Notes: a model not told the origin generated them from the letters alone. A stretch of 64,000 nucleotides of DNA from Antrihabitans auranticaus (GCF_016481275.1 NZ_JAEMNW010000004.1:62001-126000); one strand, 5' to 3'. Positions 33,495 through 42,503 are shown, numbered from the stretch's first letter. Numbers and translations are program-made.

Positions 33495-34451
33495 CTAAGT
33501 GCGGTTGGCCGCGAGGATCGAAATCAATTCGTACGCAACGTGAGCTGCTGCGACGCCGGTGATCTCTGCGTGGTCGTACACGGGCGCAACCTCGACGATG
33601 TCTGCACCGACGACGTTCAGGCCCTGCAATCCGCGCAACGTGTTGAGCAGTTCACGACTCGTGAGACCACCCGCTTCCGGCGTGCCGGTGCCGGGGGCGT
33701 GGGCGGGGTCGAGCACGTCGATGTCGATCGAGACGTAGACGGGTCCGTCGCCCAGTCGCGCGCGCATCCGATCGACCGCACCGCGAACGCCGTCGACCTC
33801 GTAGTCGTCGGCGCGGACGATCTGAAATCCGAGCGTTCTGTCGTCCTCGAGGTCGGCGGCGGCATAGAGCGGTCCGCGGATCCCCATGTGCTGGCAGTGC
33901 TCCAAGTCCAGGAGACCCTCCTCGCTTGCGCGGCGGAACGGAGTGCCGTGGGTGTAGGGCGCGCCGAAATAGGTATCCCAGGTGTCGAGGTGAGCGTCGA
34001 AGTGCAGCACGGAGATCGGGCCGTGCAACCGGCTCAGCGTGCGCAACAGGGGCAACGCGATGGTGTGGTCGCCGCCCAACGTCACCAGGGAGGCGCCGTC
34101 TTCGCACAGCTTCTCGGACTCGGCCTGAATCGTCGCGATCGCGTCCGAAAGATCGAAGGGATTCACCGCGATGTCGCCGGCGTCGGCGACCTGCTGCACG
34201 CCGAACGGGTGGACGTCCTGGGCGGGGTTGTAGGGCCGCAACAACTTCGACGACCCACGAATGTGGCCCGGACCGAACCGCGCACCAGGTCGGTAGCTGA
34301 CGCCAGAGTCGAAGGGCACACCGACAACGAGTACATCCGGTCGCGAGACTTCGTCAGCTCGCGGAAGTCGGGCGAAAGTGTCGGGTCCGCAGTAGCGCGG
34401 GATTCGCGTGGCATCCACCGGTCCGACAATTGCTCGCTGCTCTTCCGACAC
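33495..34451 (-). CDS. ureohydrolase, agmatinase/4-guanidinobutyrase family (copy 1)
   Basis: A 318-residue arginase-fold enzyme releasing urea. Binuclear-manganese motifs: [24 protein letters not shown] and [19 protein letters not shown]. The GTG start at 34451 has GAGAGG at 7 nt; a GTG 24 nt upstream is less good. Sequence motifs do not separate agmatinase from guanidinobutyrase. The divergent operon at 34745 encodes an amino-acid 2-monooxygenase and amidase, which from arginine would give 4-guanidinobutyrate; that makes guanidinobutyrase my preferred reading. It shares the divergent promoter with its long inverted repeat. Confidence 0.85.
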   Translation of the reverse strand: MSEEQRAIVGPVDATRIPRYCGPDTFARLPRADEVSRPDVLVVGVPFDSGVSYRPGARFGPGHIRGSSKLLRPYNPAQDVHPFGVQQVADAGDIAVNPFDLSDAIATIQAESEKLCEDGASLVTLGGDHTIALPLLRTLSRLHGPISVLHFDAHLDTWDTYFGAPYTHGTPFRRASEEGLLDLEHCQHMGIRGPLYAAADLEDDRTLGFQIVRADDYEVDGVRGAVDRMRARLGDGPVYVSIDIDVLDPAHAPGTGTPEAGGLTSRELLNTLRGLQGLNVVGADIVEVAPVYDHAEITGVAAAHVAYELISILAANRT

Positions 34452-34510
34452 GACGCGACCTCTCTTCCGCGGCACCGCGCCGGTCGCGCGCAGCCTGAAG
34501 TTGTCCTCTA

Positions 34511-34613
34511 GTCAACTCGTGTGTCCTGAAGAAAGCAATGCATTACGGCAAGTTTGCCAATTTAGACCACGTCTGTATCCCGCATTGTGGCCTCTGAGGA
34601 CACAAGAGTTGAC
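34511..34613. promoter_or_regulatory. 17-bp inverted-repeat pair in the ureohydrolase/amidase divergent promoter
   Basis: GTCAACTCGTGTGTCCT at 34511-34527 and its reverse complement with one mismatch at 34597-34613 (AGGACACAAGAGTTGAC). The arms are centred 86 bp apart, about eight helical turns, and flank the middle of a 293-bp intergenic region. This is a plausible two-site operator controlling both transcription units, perhaps by looping. Confidence 0.55.
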
Positions 34614-34744
34614 AACGCGGCTCTTATCTCCCAGTATGGTCTGGGTCACACGCCGAAACCAGACTGATCTCCGATCTCGCGGGGGTCGAAATCCGAGGAT
34701 GAAGTGCGTTCAGCACACGCCCGCCGACGACGGGCACAGCCGTG

Positions 34745-35557
34745 ATGCGCGCGGCTCTCTATCAAGGGCCCGGTACTCCGGGCGATGTCTCCGCGAATGT
34801 CGCCGCAATCGCGGCCGCAGCAGCCCGGGCAGCCGCAGCCGGAGCGGACATTCTCATCACGCCTGAGATGTCTGCCACCGGCTACAACATCGGCGAGCTG
34901 TCCGCGCAGCGGGCAGAGCCTGCCCACGGCGCCCTGTTCGACGCGGTCGCCCGTATTGCCGTAAGCCATGGCATTGCCGTCGTTTACGGATATCCGGAAG
35001 CCGTCGCCGCCGGCAACTACAACACCGTCCAAGTGGTCGGTCCGCGCGGTGAAGACCTCGGTAGCCACCGAAAGACGCATCTGTACGGTGACCTCGATCG
35101 GGGACTCTTCATCGAAGGGCACACGCTCGTGTCGCAGTTCGAGTTGTGCGGGCTGACCGTCGGTCTCGCGATCTGTTACGACATCGAGTTTCCCGAAGTC
35201 GCCCGCGCGCACGCCCTCGCCGGCACCGATGTGCTGCTGGTGCCGACCGGGCTCATGGCGCCGTTCGAGGTCGTCAGCAAAATACTCGTACCGGCACGCG
35301 CTTACGAGAACCAGCTCTACGTCGCGTATGTGAACCGTTGCGACGTCGAAGCCGAGCTGCAGTACTGCGGCCTCACCTGCGCGATCAGCCCCGACGGCGC
35401 CGACGTCGCTCGGGCGGGTGGCGCCGAGGAACTGCTCGTCGTCGACTTCGATCCCGCCGCTCTCGCAACCGGGCGAGCAATCAACACCCACCTACCAGAC
35501 CGTCGAAACGACCTGTACAGCACTGTGTCACAAGAGAATTCGAGGAGCAGCAGATGA
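34745..35557 (+). CDS. nitrilase-superfamily amidase (5-aminovaleramidase / 4-guanidinobutyramidase type)
   Basis: A 270-residue carbon-nitrogen hydrolase, the length of Pseudomonas DavA. The triad is Glu (LITPEMSATGY), Lys (LGSHRKTHLYG) and Cys (LAICYDIEFPEVAR). An ATG at 34745 is used; a GTG directly before it is an alternative. Its stop overlaps the monooxygenase start (ATGA), so the amide produced by the monooxygenase is its obvious substrate. If that enzyme uses arginine, the reaction is 4-guanidinobutyramide to 4-guanidinobutyrate; if lysine, 5-aminovaleramide to 5-aminovalerate. Confidence 0.88.
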   Translation: MRAALYQGPGTPGDVSANVAAIAAAAARAAAAGADILITPEMSATGYNIGELSAQRAEPAHGALFDAVARIAVSHGIAVVYGYPEAVAAGNYNTVQVVGPRGEDLGSHRKTHLYGDLDRGLFIEGHTLVSQFELCGLTVGLAICYDIEFPEVARAHALAGTDVLLVPTGLMAPFEVVSKILVPARAYENQLYVAYVNRCDVEAELQYCGLTCAISPDGADVARAGGAEELLVVDFDPAALATGRAINTHLPDRRNDLYSTVSQENSRSSR

Positions 35558-37242
35558 CCGTCCCCATCGGACCCGAGGGGATTCACGACGCAGCGGGCGC
35601 GCCGCCCCTGACCATGTTCGGTCCGGACTTCCCCTTCGCGTACGACGATTACGTCCGTGATTCCCGCGGAATCGGTTCGGTACCCGCGCAGGCCTATGGG
35701 CAGCGCGTCGCCGTCATCGGCGGCGGACTCTCCGGAACGCTCGTCGCGCGCGAACTGCTGCGGATGGGCCTCGAGCCGGTTCTTTACGAAGCCGACGAGA
35801 TCGGCGGCCGGATGCGTTCGGTGTCTTTCGACGGCTATCCCGGCATCACGGCCGAGATGGGATCGATGCGGTTTCCACCCTCGTCGACGACGCTCTTCCA
35901 CTACCTCGACGAGATGGGTTTGCAGACCAGTCCGTTCCCGAACCCCTTGGCAGACGCCACGGCGAGCACCGTTGTAGACCTCAAGGGCGAAAAGCACTTT
36001 GCCCGCGCGCTCGCCGACCTCCCCGACATCTACGCGGAGGTCGCGCAGGCCTGGGCGCGCACCCTCGACGATCATGCCGAGGCCCAGGCACTCGGCGATG
36101 CCATCCGCAAACGTGACGTCGCACAGATCAGGGAAGTCTGGGGCGACCTCGTCCGGCGCTACGACGACGAGACCTTCTACGGCTTCCTGTGCAAGTCCGA
36201 GGCATTCGCGCGATTCTCGTTACGGGAGATCTTCGGCCAGGTCGGCTTCGGCACCGGTGGCTGGGATACCGACTTCCCGAACTCGATTCTCGAGATCCTC
36301 CGCGTGGTCTGTACAGCCGCGGACGACCATCACCGCGGCATCGTCGGTGGATCGCAGCAGCTCCCGCAACGACTGTGGAACACGCCTGTCGATGATGCAA
36401 AGCATTGGCCCGCGGGAAGTTCGGTGCAATCGCTGCACGAGGGTGGAGTGCCGCGGCCGCGCGTGACCGAGTTGCGTCGAACACATCCGGGCAACTTCAC
36501 CATCACCGATCAGTCGGGCCGCATCGACACCTTCCCGGCTGCCGTATTCACCGGCCAGGGCTGGATGCTGCTCAACACGGTTCGTTCCGACGAGCGGTTG
36601 ATCCCGATCGATCACTGGACGGCCATCGAGCGGACCCACTACATGGGTTCGTCGAAAGTGTTCGTTCTCGTCGACCGGCCGTTCTGGAAGGACATCGATC
36701 CTGCCACCGGACGCGAAGTCATGAGCATGACGTTGACCGACAGGATGAGTCGCGGAACCTACCTGCTCGATTTCGGTGACGATCGTCCCGGCCTCATCTG
36801 CCTCTCGTACACGTGGGCCGACGATTCGCTGAAGTTGTTGCCGCTCAGCCCAACCGAGCGGATGGACCTGATGCTGAAGTCGTTGCACGAGATCTATCCC
36901 GACGTCGACATCCGCAGTCACATCATCGCCTCGCCGGTGACGCTGTCGTGGGAGACCGAACGCGACTTCATGGGTGCGTTCAAAGCGAACCTGCCCGGCC
37001 ACTACCGCTACCAGCGCCGGCTCTTCACGCACTTCAAGCAAGACAATCTCGCGCCCGAATATCGGGGGTTCTTCATGGCCGGCGACGACGTCTCCTGGAC
37101 CGCGGGCTGGGCCGAGGGTGCTGTGCAGACTGCGCTGAACGCGGTCTGGGGCGTCATGAACCACTTCGGCGGCAGCACAGCCGAGGGCAATCCCGGCCCC
37201 GGCGACGTGTTCGATGACATTGCACCGATCGAGCTCGACTGA
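35554..37242 (+). CDS. L-lysine/L-arginine 2-monooxygenase (DavB-type flavin amino-acid monooxygenase)
   Basis: A 562-residue FAD enzyme of the amino-acid 2-monooxygenase family, oxidatively decarboxylating an amino acid to an amide. N-terminal MFGPDFPFAYDDY precedes the Rossmann fold (VAVIGGGLSGTLVARELLRMGLEPVLYEADEIGGRMRS). Further DavB-like segments are EMGSMRFPPSS, FGQVGFGTGGWDTDFPN, DRPFWKD, MTLTDRMSRGTYL and HYRYQRRLFTHF, and the FAD-binding C-terminus GDDVSWTAGWAEGAVQTALNAVWGVMNHFGG. GAGGAGCAG precedes the ATG; the frame stays open upstream but only in the amidase shadow. Resemblance to P. putida lysine 2-monooxygenase is extensive, yet a ureohydrolase next door favours arginine. Tryptophan is less likely. 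Confidence 0.88.
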   Translation: MTVPIGPEGIHDAAGAPPLTMFGPDFPFAYDDYVRDSRGIGSVPAQAYGQRVAVIGGGLSGTLVARELLRMGLEPVLYEADEIGGRMRSVSFDGYPGITAEMGSMRFPPSSTTLFHYLDEMGLQTSPFPNPLADATASTVVDLKGEKHFARALADLPDIYAEVAQAWARTLDDHAEAQALGDAIRKRDVAQIREVWGDLVRRYDDETFYGFLCKSEAFARFSLREIFGQVGFGTGGWDTDFPNSILEILRVVCTAADDHHRGIVGGSQQLPQRLWNTPVDDAKHWPAGSSVQSLHEGGVPRPRVTELRRTHPGNFTITDQSGRIDTFPAAVFTGQGWMLLNTVRSDERLIPIDHWTAIERTHYMGSSKVFVLVDRPFWKDIDPATGREVMSMTLTDRMSRGTYLLDFGDDRPGLICLSYTWADDSLKLLPLSPTERMDLMLKSLHEIYPDVDIRSHIIASPVTLSWETERDFMGAFKANLPGHYRYQRRLFTHFKQDNLAPEYRGFFMAGDDVSWTAGWAEGAVQTALNAVWGVMNHFGGSTAEGNPGPGDVFDDIAPIELD

Positions 37243-38237
37243 TGACCACACCACATGTTGTCGTCGTCGGATCGGGCGTCATCGGATTGTCGTCGGCGCT
37301 AGAGCTTGCCCGGTCGGGCAAACGGGTCACTGTGATTGCCGATCGTAAACCTGCAGAGACGGTTTCGGCCGTCGCGGCAGCAATCTGGGAGCCCTACGAC
37401 GCGTTTCCGCGCGATGCTGTGCTGCAGTGGTCGCTCGATGCTCTGGCCACCTTCACCGAGCTGGCCGCCGATCCGGCCACCGGAGTGCATCTGCGTGAAG
37501 GTGTCTCCGTGCAACGCGAGCCCGGCAAGAAGGCGTGGTGGGCGGGCGGTGTGGTCGAGGCCCGGCCTGCCCGTCCCGAGGAGTTGCCGGACGGCGCCGT
37601 TTCCGGCGAAGTCTGCACCGTGCCGGTGATCGTGATGCCGGTGTATCTGGAGTGGCTCATGCGTTCGTGTGAAGCGAACGGTGTGTTGTTCGAGTGGCGC
37701 ACGCTCGCGACGCTCGAGGAGGTCGGGCACGGATCGTCTCCGATAGTCGTGGCCGCAGGTCTGCGGGCAGGTGAACTTGTCGCCGGTGAGCAGTTGGTTC
37801 CGGTCCGGGGGCAGATCGTTCGGTTGGCCAACCCGGGCTTGACGCGGTGGTACATCGACGAAGACAACGCGGGTGGGTGCACCTACATCATTCCGCGCGT
37901 CGACGACGTGATCTGTGGGGGAACGAACGAACCGGGCGTCGCCGACAGCGTGCCGGATCCGGCTGTGGCCGAAGCCATTCTGGCTCGGGCTCGGCGTTTG
38001 GAGCCGCGTTTGGCCGACGCCGAGGTGCTCGCCGACGTGGTCGGATTCCGGCCAGGTCGAGAATCGGTTCGGTTGGACGCGACCGAGCACAGCGGTCGTC
38101 TGGTCGTGCACTGCTACGGGCACGGCGGTGCGGGCGTCACCACTTCGTGGGGCGCGGCGCGTGATGTTGTCCGACTCGTGGACGGCACTCCTATTCAGAT
38201 CTCTCATAACAGCAACTTCTCGAGGAGCGCGACATGA
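37242..38237 (+). CDS. D-amino-acid oxidase (FAD)
   Basis: A 331-residue flavoprotein, the usual DAAO length. It has the FAD-binding GSGVIGLSSALELARSGKRVTVIADR N-terminus, the central GQIVRL...YIIPRVDDVICGGTNEP segment, and the DAAO signature VHCYGHGGAGVTTSWGAARDVV. The start overlaps the monooxygenase stop by one base (TGATG). It deaminates D-amino acids to 2-oxo acids with H2O2. Coupled to a cationic amino-acid permease and the 2-monooxygenase, it may handle D-arginine or D-lysine, giving 2-ketoarginine that the ThDP enzyme at 43355 could use. No peroxisomal SKL-like end is expected or present. Confidence 0.9.
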   Translation: MTTPHVVVVGSGVIGLSSALELARSGKRVTVIADRKPAETVSAVAAAIWEPYDAFPRDAVLQWSLDALATFTELAADPATGVHLREGVSVQREPGKKAWWAGGVVEARPARPEELPDGAVSGEVCTVPVIVMPVYLEWLMRSCEANGVLFEWRTLATLEEVGHGSSPIVVAAGLRAGELVAGEQLVPVRGQIVRLANPGLTRWYIDEDNAGGCTYIIPRVDDVICGGTNEPGVADSVPDPAVAEAILARARRLEPRLADAEVLADVVGFRPGRESVRLDATEHSGRLVVHCYGHGGAGVTTSWGAARDVVRLVDGTPIQISHNSNFSRSAT

Positions 38238-39676
38238 CGTTCGCCCAGCAATTACTGCGCCGCAAACCCGTTCGGCAAATGGAAGACGAGACCGGTGCCG
38301 ACACGGGCAAGAGCGAGTTGAAGCGCACAATCGGGCTGACTCAGCTGGCGAGCTTCGGCATCGGTGCCACCATCGGTACGGGCATCTTCTTCGTCCTGTC
38401 AGAAGCCGTACCGATCGCCGGACCCGCCGCCATCATCTCGTTTGTCATTGCCGGTGTGGTCGCGGGCCTGACTGCTCTTTGCTACGCGGAGTTGGCGGGC
38501 GCGGTCCCGGTGTCAGGATCGTCCTACTCGTACGCATATTCGACGCTGGGCGAACTCGCCGCCGTCGTCGTCGGTGCCTGTCTGCTACTCGAGTACGGTG
38601 TGTCGGCAGCAGCGGTGTCGGTCGGCTGGTCGCAGTACCTGAACCAGTTGCTGAACAACGTGTTCGGATTCCAGCTGCCGGATGCGATTTCACTTGCACC
38701 CGAGGAGGGCGGCGTGGTGAATCTGCCGGCCATCATCCTCATCTTGCTGTGTGGCGTCCTGCTGATCCGTGGCGCCAGTGAGTCCGCGAAGACCAACGCG
38801 ATAATGGTCGCCATCAAGCTCGGCATCCTTGCAATGTTCATTGTGATCGGTGTCTTCGGTTGGAACAGCGATCATTTCGAGAACTTCGCGCCCTTCGGCC
38901 TCACCGGAATCACGTCGGCGGCGGGCATCGTCTTCTTCTCCTACATCGGCCTCGATGCGGTATCGACCGCAGGCGAGGAGGTCAAAGATCCGCACCGAAA
39001 CATGCCGCTCGCGATCCTCATCGCCTTGGTCACCGTCACCGGTGTGTACGTCGCGGTCGTTGCGGTCGCCATCGGTGCACAGCCTGCGGAAGAGTTCGAG
39101 GACCAAAAGGCAGGTCTTGCAGCAATTCTCGAGAACATCGTCGGTTCGACCTGGCCAGGAACCGTGATTGCTGCGGGAGCTGTCATCTCGATCTTCAGCG
39201 TCACACTCGTGGTCATCTATGGCCAGACTCGAATCCTGTTCGCGATGTCGCGTGACGGCATGGTTCCGCCCGTGTTCCACAAGGTGAATTCGCGAACGTT
39301 GACGCCGATTCCGAACACGATCATCGTCTGCCTCGTCATCGGTGTGCTTGCCGGTTTCATTCCGATCAATTTCCTCGCTGCCATGACGAGCATTGGCACG
39401 CTTGTCGCGTTCCTTGTCGTCTCGATCGCAGTGGTGATTCTGCGTCGTACCGAGCCGAACCTGCCGCGTAGCTTCAAGGTTCCGCTGTACCCGCTGACAC
39501 CTATCCTGTCGGTCGCGGGCTGCATCTGGATCATCAAAGACCTGCGCCCGGCGACGATCTACGTGTTCTTCATCTGGGTGGGTGTAGCGATCGTGTGGTA
39601 CCTCGCCTACGGCATCCGGCACTCCGTCCTCGGCAGGGGCGAGAAGGCCGGCCTGCTCGCGAAAGACGAATCATGA
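38234..39676 (+). CDS. cationic amino-acid permease (APC superfamily, CAT-like)
   Basis: A 480-residue 12-TM permease. The N-terminus (SELKRTIGLTQLASFGIGATIGTGIFFVLSEAV) and CYAELAGAVPVSGSSYSYAYSTLGEL are hallmarks of the CAT/YfnA branch, which carries arginine, lysine and ornithine, and FFSYIGLDAVSTAGEEVKDPHRNMP is its TM6-7 motif. It overlaps the DAAO stop (ATGA) and is itself overlapped by a universal stress protein gene. This is the best direct hint that the operon's amino acid is cationic. Exact substrate needs transport data. Confidence 0.87.
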   Translation: MTFAQQLLRRKPVRQMEDETGADTGKSELKRTIGLTQLASFGIGATIGTGIFFVLSEAVPIAGPAAIISFVIAGVVAGLTALCYAELAGAVPVSGSSYSYAYSTLGELAAVVVGACLLLEYGVSAAAVSVGWSQYLNQLLNNVFGFQLPDAISLAPEEGGVVNLPAIILILLCGVLLIRGASESAKTNAIMVAIKLGILAMFIVIGVFGWNSDHFENFAPFGLTGITSAAGIVFFSYIGLDAVSTAGEEVKDPHRNMPLAILIALVTVTGVYVAVVAVAIGAQPAEEFEDQKAGLAAILENIVGSTWPGTVIAAGAVISIFSVTLVVIYGQTRILFAMSRDGMVPPVFHKVNSRTLTPIPNTIIVCLVIGVLAGFIPINFLAAMTSIGTLVAFLVVSIAVVILRRTEPNLPRSFKVPLYPLTPILSVAGCIWIIKDLRPATIYVFFIWVGVAIVWYLAYGIRHSVLGRGEKAGLLAKDES

Positions 39677-40593
39677 CGTACGTCGTCGGCTATGCCGCGG
39701 ACGGAAAGAGCAAGGCGACAATTCATCTCGCGGCGTTGCTGGCGAGGTCGGCGGGTGAGCCCTTGGTGGTCTGCGCGGTAGTACCTGCAGCCCCGCTGCC
39801 GAGTATGGCGCGCGTGGACGACGAGTTCCGTGAGTTCACACGCGACGAGGCCGAGCAGGCCCTTGCGACGGCGCGAAGTTTGATGCCGGCTGATGTGAAC
39901 GCGACTTATGTTGTGCACGAAGCACGTTCGACGTCGTCAGGGATACTGGCAGTCGCCGATTCGTGTGACGCGGGTCTGATCGTCCTTGGCTCGTCGTCTG
40001 CGGGAGTCTTCGGGCACATCGCCCTCGGCAGTGTCACGTCACGGCTGTTGTATAGTTCGCCGATTCCAATCGCTCTGGCGCCAAGAGGTTTTCGTGCTCG
40101 CAGTGGCGAGGTCGTCGCTCGGGTGACCGCGGCCTACGACGGCTCACCCGATCAGGACGAACTCGTCCTCGCCGCCGCAGCAGTCGCCGCACGGGTCGGC
40201 GCGCAGCTTCGACTGGCAGCGTTCGCGGTTCGCGTGCCTGCGCCGTATCCGACGCGGCTCGGGACAGAGGGCGATTCGCCCGTCGAGGCCGAGTGGACCG
40301 AGGCGGTCGAGCGGGAAACGGCGGCGGCGTTGAAGCGGGTTGCCGCGTTACCCGAGGTGCCGGACACCACCGAGTCCGTCATCGGCTACGGCCGGAACTG
40401 GGCCGAATCGCTCGACGACGTGGAGTGGTTACCGGGCGACGTTCTCACGATCGGGTCGAGTTCGTCGGGTCCGGTGGCGCGGGTGTTCCTGGGCTCGCGA
40501 GCCGCAAAGATCGTGCGGCATTCGCCGGTGCCGGTTGTCGTAGTGCCGCGGTCGGCGGCTGAGCGGATCGTCGACGACGCGGTCGCTGGCTGA
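39673..40593 (+). CDS. tandem universal stress protein (UspA family)
   Basis: A 306-residue protein with two Usp domains: MTYVVGYAADGKSKATIHLAALLA begins domain 1, whose ATP motif is VLGSSSAGVFGHIALGSVTSRLL; domain 2 ends in IGSSSSGPVARVFLGSRAAKIVRHSPVPVVVVP. It starts within the permease stop (ATGA), so the two are translationally coupled. In some actinobacterial and archaeal permeases the Usp domain is fused to the transporter's C-terminus, so this unfused coupling suggests a regulatory partner. It is the last gene of the operon, followed by the 205-bp repeat array. Confidence 0.84.
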   Translation: MTYVVGYAADGKSKATIHLAALLARSAGEPLVVCAVVPAAPLPSMARVDDEFREFTRDEAEQALATARSLMPADVNATYVVHEARSTSSGILAVADSCDAGLIVLGSSSAGVFGHIALGSVTSRLLYSSPIPIALAPRGFRARSGEVVARVTAAYDGSPDQDELVLAAAAVAARVGAQLRLAAFAVRVPAPYPTRLGTEGDSPVEAEWTEAVERETAAALKRVAALPEVPDTTESVIGYGRNWAESLDDVEWLPGDVLTIGSSSSGPVARVFLGSRAAKIVRHSPVPVVVVPRSAAERIVDDAVAG

Positions 40594-40623
40594 GCGGGTC
40601 GGGTGCGCGCTGAGTTTGTCCCG

Positions 40624-41450
40624 TCAGCCGCACCCCTTTTCGGGATCCGCACTCCGACTTGCCGGGTGACACGCCGGGGTTCCCCGGAAAAGGGGTGCGG
40701 CGGAGGGGGAGTGGCGGGTTCGTATGTCGACGAGGCTGGTGCGGGTCGGGGTTGTGGGGTGATGTTCAGGTATCCGCCTGGTCGGCGGAGTCGCCCGGTG
40801 CGTCGTGTGGCGACACGCCGGAGCTCGGTCAGCCGCACCCCTTTTCGGGATCCGCACTCCGACTTGCCGGGTGACACGCCGGGGTTCCCCGGAAATGGGG
40901 TGCGGCTGAGGGGGAGTGGCGGGTTCGTATGTCGAAGAGGCTGTTGCGGGTCGGGGTTGTCGGGTGATGTTCAGGTATCTGCCTGGTCGGCGGAGTCGCT
41001 CGGCGCGTCCCGTGGCGACACGCGGAGCTCCGGTCAGCCGCACCCCTTTTCGGGATCCGCACTCCGACTTGCCGGGTGACACGCCGGGGTTCCCCGGAAA
41101 AGGGGTGCGGCTGAGGGGGAGTGCAACCCGCGCCGCCGACCCAGCCGCCGACGGCGCGAGGTTGTCGGGTGATGTTCAGGTATCCGCCTGGTCGGCGGAG
41201 TCACTCGGCGTGTCCCGTGGCGACACGCCGGAGCTCCGGTCGGCCGCACCTCTTTTCGGGATCCGCACTCCGACTTGCCGGGTGACACGCCGGGGTTCCC
41301 CGGAAAAGGGGTGCGGCTGAGGGGTGTGGCGGGTTCGTATGTCGAACAGGCTGTTGCGGGGCGGGGTTGTGGGGTGATGTTCAGGTATCCGCCTGGTCGG
41401 CGGAGTCACTCGGCGCGTCCCGTGGCGACAGGCGGAGCTGAGGGGGAGTG
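40624..41450. repeat. tandem array of a ~205-bp unit containing an 81-bp palindrome-ended element (4+ copies)
   Basis: An 81-bp element begins at 40624, 40829, 41034 and 41240 (ends 40704, 40909, 41114, 41320), so the period is 205, 205 and 206 bp. Each begins TCAGCCGCACCCC and ends GGGGTGCGGCTGA, near-perfect inverted ends; the interior includes CTCCGACTTGCCGGGTGAC. The ~124-bp spacer carries GATGTTCAGGTATCCGCC and GTCGGCGGAG and is altered in the third unit. A partial fifth unit runs to about 41450. It fills the space between the 3' ends of the Usp gene and ureohydrolase 2. No coding gene is evident, only frame-shifted repeat ORFs. Confidence 0.85.
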
Positions 41451-41492
41451 CAACCCGCGCCGCCGACCCAACCGCCGACGGCGCGGGGTGAA

Positions 41493-42482
41493 TCAGTTCG
41501 CCGCCAACCCCGCGTACCAGGACACGAATTCGTAGGCCAGGTGGGAGGCTGCGACACTGGTGATCTCGGCATGGTCGAAGGCGGGGGCGACCTCGACGAC
41601 GTCGGCGCCGACGAGGTTCAATTTCCGCAGTCCGCGCAGGATTTCGAGCAGTTCGCGGCTGGTCATGCCGCCGGCCTCGGGGGTGCCGGTGCCGGGAGCG
41701 TGGGCCGGATCGAGGACGTCGATGTCGATGGACACGTACAGCGGACGGTTGCCGATGCGGTCACGCAGTGCGTCGACGATTTCGTCGACGCCACGACGGA
41801 ATACGTCGGCGGATGTGTAGATGCCGAAGCCGAAGCGGCGGTCGTCCTCGAGATCCTTCTTGCCGTACAGCGGACCGCGGGTGCCGACGTGCGCGAGCGC
41901 CTCGGTATCGACGATGCCCTCTTCGACTGCACGCCGGAACGGGGTGCCGTGGGTGTATTCGGCACCGAAGTAGGTGTCCCAGGTGTCGAGGTGAGCATCG
42001 AAGTGCAGCAACGCAACCGGGCCGTGGACCGACGCCACGGAGCGCAGCAGCGGTAGCGCGATCGTGTGGTCGCCGCCGATCGTGACGAGCTTCGTGTTGT
42101 CCTGCGCGAACGCCGTGGAAGCGCCCTCCAGGGTCTCGATAGCCTCGTGAATGTTGAACGGATTCAGTGCGACATCACCGGCGTCGGCAACCTGCAGTTC
42201 TGCGAAGGGGGAGATATCGACCGCCGGGTTGTACGGTCGCAGAAGGCGACTCGCCTCGCGGATCGCCGCCGGACCGAACCGGGCGCCGGGGCGGTAGGAG
42301 ACGCCGCTGTCGAACGGAACGCCGAGCACCGCGACGTCGGCGGCGGGGACTTCACCGAGCATTGGAAGGCGCGCGAATGTCGCCGGACCGGCGAAGCGGG
42401 GCATCAGTGACGAGTCGATCGGGCCTACCCGACCGCCTTCGGTGATGCGTGGAACCTGGAGGGCTGCGAGGCTTTTCTGCAT
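41493..42482 (-). CDS. ureohydrolase, agmatinase/4-guanidinobutyrase family (copy 2)
   Basis: A 329-residue arginase-fold hydrolase, clearly paralogous to the 33495-34451 protein. Manganese motifs are [24 protein letters not shown] and [19 protein letters not shown]. It is divergent from the aldolase-ThDP enzyme-RidA-aldehyde dehydrogenase operon across 83 bp that contain a TATATCAAGTGGTATA palindrome. If the ThDP enzyme decarboxylates 2-ketoarginine, the aldehyde dehydrogenase product 4-guanidinobutyrate would be its substrate, giving GABA plus urea. Agmatinase activity is the conventional annotation; the choice is not visible in the sequence. Confidence 0.87.
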   Translation of the reverse strand: MQKSLAALQVPRITEGGRVGPIDSSLMPRFAGPATFARLPMLGEVPAADVAVLGVPFDSGVSYRPGARFGPAAIREASRLLRPYNPAVDISPFAELQVADAGDVALNPFNIHEAIETLEGASTAFAQDNTKLVTIGGDHTIALPLLRSVASVHGPVALLHFDAHLDTWDTYFGAEYTHGTPFRRAVEEGIVDTEALAHVGTRGPLYGKKDLEDDRRFGFGIYTSADVFRRGVDEIVDALRDRIGNRPLYVSIDIDVLDPAHAPGTGTPEAGGMTSRELLEILRGLRKLNLVGADVVEVAPAFDHAEITSVAASHLAYEFVSWYAGLAAN

Positions 42483-42503
42483 GTGACGAGTCTAGCATTG
42501 TTT

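Noticed and set aside
35146-35553. N-terminal extension of the 2-monooxygenase frame into the amidase gene
   Set aside because: The extension is Arg-rich and non-homologous, and the ATG at 35554 with GAGGAGCAG gives the known family N-terminus. The same reasoning removes the 13728-14489 extension of the PHA depolymerase and the 19083-19421 extension of the TetR.
40624-41450. Possible CRISPR array
   Set aside because: The repeat is 81 bp with 124-bp spacers that are themselves nearly identical; CRISPR has 24-40 bp repeats and unique spacers. No cas gene is near.
40603-41572. Several overlapping frames of 60-158 codons inside the 40.6-41.5 kb array
   Set aside because: They are translations of the 205-bp repeat in different frames; 205 is not a multiple of 3, so the frame shifts from unit to unit. 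No ribosome sites or conserved product.
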